Source: Singulisphaera acidiphila DSM 18658 (lineage in GTDB: Bacteria > Planctomycetota > Planctomycetia > Isosphaerales > Isosphaeraceae). Taken from it: DNA of 64,000 bases. This document shows, piece by piece, positions 38,142 to 45,587 of this stretch (positions are counted from its first letter, which is position 1; every line of letters begins with the position of its first letter). A program made the translations under genes and the position numbers. The notes beneath the pieces are model-generated. The model was not told the origin of the DNA. It saw only the letters and a program-made list of their open reading frames with translations, and searched no databases. The DNA lies in NCBI RefSeq assembly GCF_000242455.2, contig NC_019892.1, forward strand, positions 2,728,001-2,792,000, given 5' to 3'.

Positions 38142-38169
38142 TTCGGGGCCGACGAACAGGAGGTTCGCC

Positions 38170-39165
38170 ATGTCCGCAGTGAAGACGTTGATCTTGAGCG
38201 TCTTGATCTTGGGTGTTTCGGGCTCGATGGCCCTTGCAGAACCCATGATCTCCAATGGTGAAGGCTCCTGGTCGTTCTGGTCGTCGGGCGGCAACTCGGT
38301 TACTCCCACCTTGGCCCGTTCCGTTATGCCTCTTGCGGCTCCCGCCCCTCCTCCAACGCCTGTTGCTGTCCCCCCCCCGGTCTTCACCCCGCCTCCGACT
38401 CCTCCGCAGACCGCCTCTGTCTCCAGGTTCTCAAGCTCGATTCCTCCCGGTGGAGTGGCCGACGCCTACTTGAACTTTAGCAATGGGCCTTACCCGGAAG
38501 CCGACGTGATGACCACGGGCGGAGCACAGCCCTGGTTTACGAGCCCGGTGGTCGAGAAATACTTCGGTGGTCAAGCTCCCAATCCTCAGCAGCAAGCCGA
38601 ATTCACCAACGCTGTCCTCGATCACGTCAATCAAACCTTCCAATTGAGCGGCGGACTTGCCCCCAAGATTACCCTCGACCCCAATATTCCTACCAATCAT
38701 ACCTTGAGTGTTGTCTCCGGGACTTCCTATGGCCCGAACCCGAACGCGATTGGAATCACCAACGTTGGCAGTAACGGTTTCAGCTTCATCGATAAACTTT
38801 CCTATGGTGACTCGCTCAACGATCTCGAATGGGCCGTGGCTCACAATGTATCGCATGAGTTAATGCACGCCTTTGGTGTCAGTGGTCATGATGATCAGTC
38901 GGGTGAATTCCTGGATGCTGCATCCGCCAAATGGGAAATGCTGACGAGCCCGTCGACACGGTTCAGTGACGCGGCGATCGCCGATATCAAGGCGAGAGCG
39001 TTCGCTCCGAACTCCAATGGATTCACGAGTGGGCTTCAGCTTGACGGTGATCTGGAAATTCTGGCTGCACCCGTTCCGGAACCCGCCACCTGGGCTGTCT
39101 GGGGCCTGGCCGTGTCGGCCGCTGCCGTTTACCGCCGTCGCCAGCTTCGCCGGAAAGCGAATTGA
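38170..39165 (+). CDS. PEP-CTERM protein with HExxH zinc-protease-like motif
   Basis: 331 residues from the ATG at 38170, with AGGAGG six bases upstream and a signal peptide (TLILSVLILGVSGSMALA). A Pro-rich linker (about 55-80) precedes a domain carrying HELMHAFGVSGHDD (about 236). This is HExxH with the third His one residue later than the metzincin HExxHxxGxxH spacing, so the ligand assignment is uncertain. NF038122-like PEP-CTERM metalloproteases are a possible family. The C-terminus is a PEP-CTERM anchor: VPEPATWAVWGLAVSAAAVY plus RRRQLRRK. Surface-targeted protease is an inference. Confidence 0.82.
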   Translation: MSAVKTLILSVLILGVSGSMALAEPMISNGEGSWSFWSSGGNSVTPTLARSVMPLAAPAPPPTPVAVPPPVFTPPPTPPQTASVSRFSSSIPPGGVADAYLNFSNGPYPEADVMTTGGAQPWFTSPVVEKYFGGQAPNPQQQAEFTNAVLDHVNQTFQLSGGLAPKITLDPNIPTNHTLSVVSGTSYGPNPNAIGITNVGSNGFSFIDKLSYGDSLNDLEWAVAHNVSHELMHAFGVSGHDDQSGEFLDAASAKWEMLTSPSTRFSDAAIADIKARAFAPNSNGFTSGLQLDGDLEILAAPVPEPATWAVWGLAVSAAAVYRRRQLRRKAN

Positions 39166-39362
39166 GTTTGCGACCTCGTCCTCATGTCCGTCGCTTCCCA
39201 ACCCCCCTCTGCACGCGATCCACTTGACCCTCAGTCCTTGATTACGGTATCCATGAACTTGGGCTTCGACGTGACGCCCGGTGACGCTGGCCTTGTTTCT
39301 CCAGCCACGACCGGACCGAAACGCGAATCCGTGATCGTAGCAGACGCTGGTGAGACGTTCGG

Positions 39363-40130
39363 ATGAATCCTGGTCTCTTGCTGTCCCTAACGGCGGCCGT
39401 CTTGGCGGGGCCCTGGATCCTCATGCCCACGTCCTCGGTCCGGCCGGAGATTTCCGGTCTGCTTCGTCCCCTCGATTGGCTCAATCGGCTCTATTGCGGA
39501 TTCTGGCATCGGCTCCAGTTGGAGAATCGGTGCCTCTTGCCAGAGCGAGGCCCCGCGCTCCTGATCGCCAATCACACCTGCTCGGTCGATCACATGTTAC
39601 TCCAGGCGGGCTGCCGGAGAGTTCTCGGGTTCATGATCGCCCGAGAATACTTTGAAAACCGGGCGCTCAGGCCGATCTGCGTGCTGCTTGGCTGCATCCC
39701 GGTGCGACGAGATGGTCAGGATCTCGCAGCAACCCGGGCGGCGCTTCGAGCCCTCGAGCAAGGAAAAGTCGTGCCGGTCTTCCCTGAGGGACGGATCCTG
39801 CCGACCTCGGGGCGCGACCTTGGACCCGGAAGGCAGGGCGTGGCATTCCTGGCGCTTCATGCACAGGTTCCGGTCATTCCCGCATTCATCTGCGGCACGC
39901 CGGCAACGAACGAGGTCTGGAAGTCGTTGTCCACCCCTTCGCACTCACGCGTCATCTTTGGTCCGCCTGTCGACCTGTCAGACATGCCCAGCGCACCTCC
40001 TTTCGATCGGACCGTGCTCACGACGGTTACCGAACGCTTGATGGATGCGATCCGCACCCTCCAAAAGCAACTTCTCTCCGAGGACGATGCGCTCGGCAAT
40101 ACGGCCGATCGGCGAGACAATGACCCTTGA
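39363..40130 (+). CDS. PlsC-like acyltransferase
   Basis: 255 residues of the glycerolipid acyltransferase superfamily. An N-terminal membrane segment is followed by NHTCSVDHMLLQAGC (HX4D, about 71), PVRRDGQDLAATRAAL, then FPEGRILPTSGRDLGPGRQG (about 140) and VIPAFICGTP. It ends 11 bp into the next gene (ATG at 40120, stop at 40128), so both are translationally coupled. Acceptor lipid unknown; it need not be the housekeeping PlsC, which is better represented by the gene at 16539. Confidence 0.86.
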   Translation: MNPGLLLSLTAAVLAGPWILMPTSSVRPEISGLLRPLDWLNRLYCGFWHRLQLENRCLLPERGPALLIANHTCSVDHMLLQAGCRRVLGFMIAREYFENRALRPICVLLGCIPVRRDGQDLAATRAALRALEQGKVVPVFPEGRILPTSGRDLGPGRQGVAFLALHAQVPVIPAFICGTPATNEVWKSLSTPSHSRVIFGPPVDLSDMPSAPPFDRTVLTTVTERLMDAIRTLQKQLLSEDDALGNTADRRDNDP

Positions 40131-41118
40131 TGACTTGCACTCTGTCCTGGACCACTATCCGGCGATCGCTCGACCGACGGCCGAACCTGAGGCCCTGGGC
40201 AATGCCGGCGGGAACAGCGGCGTCAGTCTCTGGCAATATCCGTCGGGACAAGGCCCGCTCGTTGCCCGCGCCTGGCCGGCGGATGGGACGGACGTAGCCC
40301 ACCTGAGCCAGATCCATGAGTGGGTATTCATGGCGGAATCTCTCGGCTTTGTTCCCGTTCCGGTCCGAGATCGGATGGGGAGAACCTTCCGGGAGCAAGG
40401 CGGCCGGCTCTGGGACGTCTCCCCCTGGATGCCCGGATCGGCTGCGAGCGAACGGCCGCCCGACCGTGGCCGACTCTTCGCCGGTTTCGCGGCTTTGGCC
40501 TCGTTTCACCAGGCGCTGAGTGCGCAGTCGAGGTTTGGTTCGAGCCCTGGGCTGGGGCATCGTCTGAGTGAGATCAGGGCATTGATGTCAGGCGGCTTCG
40601 ACATCCTTCAAGAGGCCGTGGCAAACGCCTCCACGGACGCGGCAAGCGACGATGCACTTCGTTGGTTGAACGTCGCTCGGCGTATCACCCCTCGTTACTT
40701 CAACCAGATCAAGCAGGCAGCCGCCGCGACATGCCGGCTTCAGCCCTGTTTGCGCGACGTTCGTTCCGATCACCTGCTGTTCGAGGGAACGCGGCTGACA
40801 GGCCTCATCGACTTTGGAGCGATGCGAGTCGATGTCGTCTCGGGCGATCTGGCCCGGCTGCTAGCCGAATGGGTGGAAGGAGATCGCTGGGCGCGGGCCG
40901 AGGCCTTGAACGCCTATTCGGCAATTCGCCCGCTTGACGGTTCCGAGGGTGAGTTGATCGATGCGTTCGACGCGTCGGCCGCTCTCCTGGGAGCGGGCCA
41001 CTGGGTGCGTTGGCACTTTCTGGAGAAGCGTCGGTTCGAAGACCCGAACGCCGTCGGCCGGGGGATCGAACGTGGGTTGGTGCGATTGCTTAGCCACATT
41101 GCCGCCGAGCTTCGCTGA
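40120..41118 (+). CDS. Aminoglycoside-phosphotransferase-like kinase
   Basis: 332 residues of the APH/choline-kinase fold. Start at 40120 (MTLDDLHSVLDHYPAI) overlaps the acyltransferase by 11 bp. Motifs: a weak nucleotide-binding lobe GNAGGNSGVSLWQYPSG, catalytic loop CLRDVRSDHLLFEGTRL (Asp about 219; the usual HxDxxxxN is replaced by RDVRSDH) and metal site GLIDFGAMRVD. The substitution of the conserved Asn by His is unusual. Coupling to an acyltransferase suggests phosphorylation of a lipid or polyol head group, but no substrate can be named. Confidence 0.8.
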   Translation: MTLDDLHSVLDHYPAIARPTAEPEALGNAGGNSGVSLWQYPSGQGPLVARAWPADGTDVAHLSQIHEWVFMAESLGFVPVPVRDRMGRTFREQGGRLWDVSPWMPGSAASERPPDRGRLFAGFAALASFHQALSAQSRFGSSPGLGHRLSEIRALMSGGFDILQEAVANASTDAASDDALRWLNVARRITPRYFNQIKQAAAATCRLQPCLRDVRSDHLLFEGTRLTGLIDFGAMRVDVVSGDLARLLAEWVEGDRWARAEALNAYSAIRPLDGSEGELIDAFDASAALLGAGHWVRWHFLEKRRFEDPNAVGRGIERGLVRLLSHIAAELR

Positions 41119-41251
41119 ATGCAATGGCGGCAAAAATGAGCTAAGAAATTGGATATCGTCTTCTCTCGAATTGTTTGCGGACCCTGGGTGCCACGGGTTT
41201 AGTTTGGCAGTGGCAACCCATAAGAAAATCAAAGAAAAACAATCCTCACGC

Positions 41252-42064
41252 TCAGTTGGTCATGAGCTTTAGGGCTTCGTCTTGGTCGATCGCGATGCGT
41301 TTGATCGAGAGCGCTTCACCCGTCTCGGGATCGACCTCGAGAAGCGCACCGTTGAGACGAGGGTCGCCGGTGGCAACCTCGAAGTAGTGCGGCACGAAGC
41401 TCAGGTTGGCTGCGAGGACTCGGTCGTAACGGCGTCCGAGGATCGAATCATGAGGACCCGTCATCCCGACGTCGGTCTGGTACGCCGTGCCACGAGGGAG
41501 AATGCGCTCGTCGGCCGTAACGACGTGGGTATGCGTTCCCAGGACAGCGGACACGCGGCCGTCGAGGTAGCGTCCCAGCAGTTGCTTGTCACTGGTCGCT
41601 TCGGCGTGGATGTCGACCACGATGACCTTCGCAAGCGGGCCGAGACGATCCAGGACGCGATCGGCCGCGCGGAGCGTACAATCGACCGGACGCATGAAGG
41701 TTCGTCCCAGGAGGGTAAAGACGCCAACCATGGTTCCGTCCTTGGCCTGGACGACGGCCGCCTCTTCGCCCGGGGAGTCGAGGGGAAAGTTCGCCGGCCT
41801 GAGCAGGCGGTCGGTACGTTCGAACAGGGTAAACACCTCGTCCTTGCGGTAGACATGGTCACCCAAGGTGAAGACGTCGACTCCCGCCTCAACCAGTTCC
41901 TCGTGACACTTGATGGTCAGCCCCGAGCCGCCCGCTGCATTCTCGGCGTTGCAGATCACGAGCCCGAGATCCCAGCGGTGGATCAAGCGTGGGAGGAGCT
42001 GGCTGACGATCTTTCGGCCCGGCGATCCGACCACGTCACCGATGAACAGAATTTTCAAGGGCAT
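41252..42064 (-). CDS. ymdB: YmdB-type metallophosphoesterase (TIGR00282)
   Basis: 270 residues, full family length. A 2',3'-cyclic nucleotide phosphodiesterase-like enzyme. Metal ligands are visible: FIGDVVGSPGR (Asp about 9), CNAENAAGGSGLT (Glu, Asn about 40), GDHVYRKDE (Asp-His about 68), VVDIHAEATSDK and GTHTHVVTADE. It lies downstream of rny on the same strand (gap about 107 bp), the same pairing as in Bacillus. Confidence 0.93.
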   Translation of the reverse strand: MPLKILFIGDVVGSPGRKIVSQLLPRLIHRWDLGLVICNAENAAGGSGLTIKCHEELVEAGVDVFTLGDHVYRKDEVFTLFERTDRLLRPANFPLDSPGEEAAVVQAKDGTMVGVFTLLGRTFMRPVDCTLRAADRVLDRLGPLAKVIVVDIHAEATSDKQLLGRYLDGRVSAVLGTHTHVVTADERILPRGTAYQTDVGMTGPHDSILGRRYDRVLAANLSFVPHYFEVATGDPRLNGALLEVDPETGEALSIKRIAIDQDEALKLMTN

Positions 42065-42171
42065 GGGATTTCGACCTTCTTGAACTCGTCGAACTCTCGC
42101 CCGTGAGGGATTTGGGTTCGAGATGCAGTGGATTCCAACAGCTGCGTTTGCCCTACCTGTGGCGAATCGGC

Positions 42172-43722
42172 CTAGCGTGCGAACTCGACGCTTCGAGTCT
42201 CACGTAAGACCGTCACCTTGACTTCGCCGGGGTAGGTCAATTGCTGTTGAACGGCTTTCGCGATGTCGCGGCAGAGCTTGGCGGCCGCCTCATCACCGAG
42301 CTGCTGGCTATCGGCGATCACCCGGATCTCCCGTCCCGCCTGGATTGCATAGGCCTGCTCCACGCCGGGGAAGCCGCAGGCGAGGGCCTCGAGATCCTCA
42401 AGGCGACGGACATATTTATCCAGCGTTTCGCGTCGCGCCCCCGGTCGACTTGCACTGACCGCGTCGGCCGCAGCAACCAGAACGGTGTAGGGGGTCTCGG
42501 GCCTCAGATCGTCGTGATGACCGAGAGCCGCGTGGACGACTTCGGGCCGTTCACCATACCGTTTCGTCAGTTCCGCGCCGATGACGGGGTGTCCCCCCTC
42601 CATCTCGTGATCGGCCGCTTTGCCGATATCGTGCAGCAAGCCGCAGCGCCGTCCGAGAGCGCCATCGAGCCCGATCTCTTCCGCCATCAAGCCGGTCAGG
42701 TAAGCCACCTCAAGCGAGTGCTGCAAGACGTTCTGGGAATAGCTGGTGCGGAACTTCAACCGGCCCAGGAGGTCGAGCAACCGTTCATGGAGCGCGGGCA
42801 CGTTCGCCTCTTGAGCGGCCGCCTGACCAAGCTGGCGGATGTGCTGCTCCATCTCCTCCTGGGTCTCCTTGACGATCTCCTCGATCCGAGTCGGATGGAT
42901 CCGACCGTCCATGATCAACTTCTCAAGCGACAGCTTGGCGATCTCGCGTCTGATGTTGTCGAAGCCGGTCACGATGACGATGCCCGGCGTATCATCGACG
43001 ATGACATCGACCCCGGTCGCCTTCTCGAAGGCGCGGATATTGCGGCCTTCGCGGCCGATGATCCGTCCCTTCATATCATCGCTCGGGATATCGACCGTGC
43101 TCACGGTGGTCTCGGCGGTATGCGAGGCCGCATAACGCTGGATGGCCGTGGCCAGGACCTCGCGTGCCTTTTGTTGGCAGGTCTCGCGAAGCATTTGCTC
43201 GTGCTTGAGGATCAGGCCGCCAACCTCATGCCGCATCTCCGTGTCGAGGCGTTTGAGCAGGAGCGCACGCGCCTCGTCGGGACCGAGTTGGGAAACGCGG
43301 TGGAGCACGTCACGCTGGTCGGTCAAGGTTTGCTTGACCTCGAGATTGCGGCGAGTGAGCTCTTCCTGCTGCTCGGCCAGATAGCGCTGAACGTTCTCGA
43401 AGTCTCGCTCTTTTTTATTGATGAGATCAAGCTTCTGGTCCAGCAGATCGGCCCGTTTCTCGAATCTTTTCTCTTGGTCGCGAAATCCTCTGCGGACCTC
43501 TTCGGCTTCCGAATCGATCGCTTCGCGGCGTCGGAGGGCTTCCTCCTTCGACTGCAAATCCGCCTCTTTGCGAATGGTCTCGGCCTCGCGCCGCGCATTG
43601 GCAAGGATGACTTCGGCTCCTCCGCGAGCCGTCTTGGCGCGTTGCCGGGTGACGATGAGAGCCCCCGACAGCCCGGCGGCGACCCCGAGAATCATTCCGA
43701 TCAGGCCTATGGTCGCCTCGTT
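42172..43722 (-). CDS. rny: Ribonuclease Y
   Basis: About 516 residues from the GTG at 43722 (GGCGAGG upstream); a GTG at 43746 would give 524. RNase Y is a membrane-anchored endoribonuclease that starts mRNA decay. Order of parts: N-terminal membrane anchor ([18 protein letters not shown]), long coiled coil (about 25-185), KH domain ([20 protein letters not shown], about 225) and HD domain ([32 protein letters not shown] with the metal-binding HD, about 370). The terminal [15 protein letters not shown] is typical. Confidence 0.95.
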   Translation of the reverse strand, partial: NEATIGLIGMILGVAAGLSGALIVTRQRAKTARGGAEVILANARREAETIRKEADLQSKEEALRRREAIDSEAEEVRRGFRDQEKRFEKRADLLDQKLDLINKKERDFENVQRYLAEQQEELTRRNLEVKQTLTDQRDVLHRVSQLGPDEARALLLKRLDTEMRHEVGGLILKHEQMLRETCQQKAREVLATAIQRYAASHTAETTVSTVDIPSDDMKGRIIGREGRNIRAFEKATGVDVIVDDTPGIVIVTGFDNIRREIAKLSLEKLIMDGRIHPTRIEEIVKETQEEMEQHIRQLGQAAAQEANVPALHERLLDLLGRLKFRTSYSQNVLQHSLEVAYLTGLMAEEIGLDGALGRRCGLLHDIGKAADHEMEGGHPVIGAELTKRYGERPEVVHAALGHHDDLRPETPYTVLVAAADAVSASRPGARRETLDKYVRRLEDLEALACGFPGVEQAYAIQAGREIRVIADSQQLGDEAAAKLCRDIAKAVQQQLTYPGEVKVTVLRETRSVEFAR

Positions 43723-43746
43723 CACGTCGGCGCCTCGCCTTTCCAC

Positions 43747-44472
43747 TTCAAGGAAGTCTTTCGACGCGCTGCCGTATCCCCGGCCGGAAAGGGCGGGATC
43801 CAGAGCGAAAGCACTTCCGAAGCAGCTGGCACCTACGCCGTCAACGACTCAAACCGGCTCCAACGAGGACTGCCCAACCCAAGAGGGTCGTCGAGACTAG
43901 CTAAAGAACCGCCCCCAGATCCCTCTCGGTGACCGAGAGCGTTCCAGAGCACGGCCGTACAGCGCCGCGGCAAATGAGCCGTGACCCTCGTCATCGCGAC
44001 CAGGGGAGAACGCCCGGTCGGAAAACTGCTGTTCCCGTACTGTCCTAATCCCCGAAGCCAACCTTCAACACCATGGCACCCACGTCCAATGACGCGGGCG
44101 AAGGTGATGCCGAAGCCCTGGCACCCAACGGTCCCGGCGACCGCCGTCTCAATAAGCGTCGAGACCAGCCATAAAGCGAAACTCGTCAGCATCGCCGGCC
44201 CTCGCGTTGAGAAATGGGGGTGGAGTGTCGTCTTCAGCGCCGGCCAGCCACGCCGAATCCCGCTTCCGCCGGATAGGGAATTGCTTAGACCACGCGACCG
44301 AAAGTCAAATCTAACAACAAGTTCGGCCTTAGCTTCCCTGGACTACCCAAATAACAAAGCCGTCAGGAAGTGACAGACCGATTCCAAACCTCGAAACGTG
44401 ACCATTCCGAGGACTCTCATCCAATGTATCAGAACGGTTGAAGGGGTCAATCATCCCGCGGCCAGAGATTTG
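43747..44472. other. 726-bp region without a gene
   Basis: Between rny and the PrpB-like gene, both on minus. A 7-bp hairpin CTCTCGG/CCGAGAG sits at 43923-43939. A 119-codon minus frame (43833-44192) lacks a ribosome-binding site and family features. The rny promoter must lie here but no clear hexamers were found. Confidence 0.4.
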
Positions 44473-45354
44473 CTAGGACTCGGTCGGCGTCTCAGTGAAG
44501 TAGGCGCGATCGCGTTGCTCCCAGTTCGTGTATCCGAGCAGCTCATAGAGCTCTGCGCGGGTCTGCATCTGGTCGACGATTCCGCGCTGAGTGCCCGCAT
44601 TGCGAAGCTCCACAAGCGTGAGTTCAACGGCGCGCATCGCCGCTCGGAACGCCGTGAGCGGGAAGAGCGCGGCCTGGTATCCCAGCCCCCCCAACTCGTC
44701 GAGCGTGAGCAAAGGGCTGCGACCGAACTCGGTCATGTTGGCGATCTTTGGTCCCTCGACCCGTTCGGCAAACTGAGCGAACTCCTCAGGCGATTCCAGG
44801 GCTTCCGGAAAGATCATGTCGGCACCGGCCGCCCGGTAGGCGCGAGCCCGATCGATGGCAGCGTCGAACCCTTCGACCGATCGAGCGTCGGTCCGGGCGA
44901 TGATGACGAAGTCGGGGTCGCGCCGGGCCTCGACGGCCGCGCGGATCTTCGCGGTCATGGCGCTGGTCTCGACCAAGGCCTTTCCCGAAAGGTGGCCGCA
45001 CCGCTTGGGGAGGACCTGATCTTCGAGGTGGACCCCCGCGACTCCTGCCTGCTCGAAAAGTTGGATGGTGCGCACCACGTTGATCGCCTCTCCGAACCCG
45101 GTGTCGGCGTCGCAGAGCAACGGCAGTGAGGTCGCACGGGCGATCACAGCAGCCTGCTCCACAAACTCAGTGAGGGACAGGAGACCGATGTCCGGGAGCC
45201 CCGCCCACCCTGCCGAGAGCGCTCCGCCTGACAGGTAGACTGCGGCAAAGCCAAGCCGTTCCGCGAGTTTCGCTGTCAGGGCGTTGAAGGCTCCGGGAAT
45301 GGCAATCGGCTGTTCCACCCACGCCGCACGTAATCGAGCACCAGGAGAAGGCAT
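44473..45354 (-). CDS. prpB: Isocitrate lyase/PEP mutase family enzyme, 2-methylisocitrate lyase-like
   Basis: 293 residues, usual for PrpB. Cleaves 2-methylisocitrate to pyruvate and succinate in propionate breakdown. Seen: the N-terminal IPGAFNALTAKLAERLGF, VYLSGGALSAGWAGLPD, metal site LLCDADTGFGEAINVVRTIQ, HLEDQVLPKRCGHLSGK (the KRCGH catalytic Cys motif) and FVIIARTDARSVEG. Related phosphonopyruvate hydrolases lack KRCGH in this form, so lyase is favoured. No prpC or prpD is adjacent; an MmgE/PrpD protein lies at 55264. Confidence 0.88.
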   Translation of the reverse strand: MPSPGARLRAAWVEQPIAIPGAFNALTAKLAERLGFAAVYLSGGALSAGWAGLPDIGLLSLTEFVEQAAVIARATSLPLLCDADTGFGEAINVVRTIQLFEQAGVAGVHLEDQVLPKRCGHLSGKALVETSAMTAKIRAAVEARRDPDFVIIARTDARSVEGFDAAIDRARAYRAAGADMIFPEALESPEEFAQFAERVEGPKIANMTEFGRSPLLTLDELGGLGYQAALFPLTAFRAAMRAVELTLVELRNAGTQRGIVDQMQTRAELYELLGYTNWEQRDRAYFTETPTES

Positions 45355-45587
45355 GAGGGTTCCTCGAGTTCTCGGACGTCAGGACGGATCCAACAAAGTG
45401 TAGGGAGCCCAGCGACCATGAATTATCGTATCGAAGCGAGGGGCGTGGTCAATTCTCGTGGAACGTCATGAGGTGGCGGCGGAGGCGCCGATCATGGCGT
45501 CTTGGTGTTGACGTGAAACTGCCATAGGGATAACTTCCGCGATCGGTGCCTCATGATGAGGCATGAAACGACAAGGAGGTCGTTCCC
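45355..45587 (+). promoter_or_regulatory. Promoter region of the double glycosyltransferase gene
   Basis: TTGACG (45508-45513), 17-bp spacer, TAACTT (45531-45536) is a plausible sigma-70 promoter (good -35, weak -10). Downstream, TGCCTCA-TGA-TGAGGCA (45547-45563) is a perfect 7-bp-arm inverted repeat. AAGGAGG (45573-45579) lies eight bases before the GTG start at 45588. Upstream, ATGGCGTCTT (45494-45503) repeats a half-site seen at 38134. Confidence 0.5.

Larger units (their letters stand above)
37486..38169. other. 684-bp divergent intergenic region
   Basis: Between the lipoprotein and the PEP-CTERM protease-like gene. It holds the minus-strand promoter at 37630-37658 and a 17-bp palindrome at 38125-38141. 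Frames running through it (37747 onward) are Arg/Ser/Leu-rich and look non-coding. Confidence 0.45.

Noticed and set aside
42241..43932. 563-codon plus-strand open frame opposite rny
   Set aside because: RNase Y on the other strand has full motif support; this frame lacks any motif and is a GC-rich shadow.
43833..44192. 119-codon minus-strand frame upstream of rny
   Set aside because: No ribosome-binding site and no domain; amino-acid make-up is typical of non-coding GC-rich DNA.
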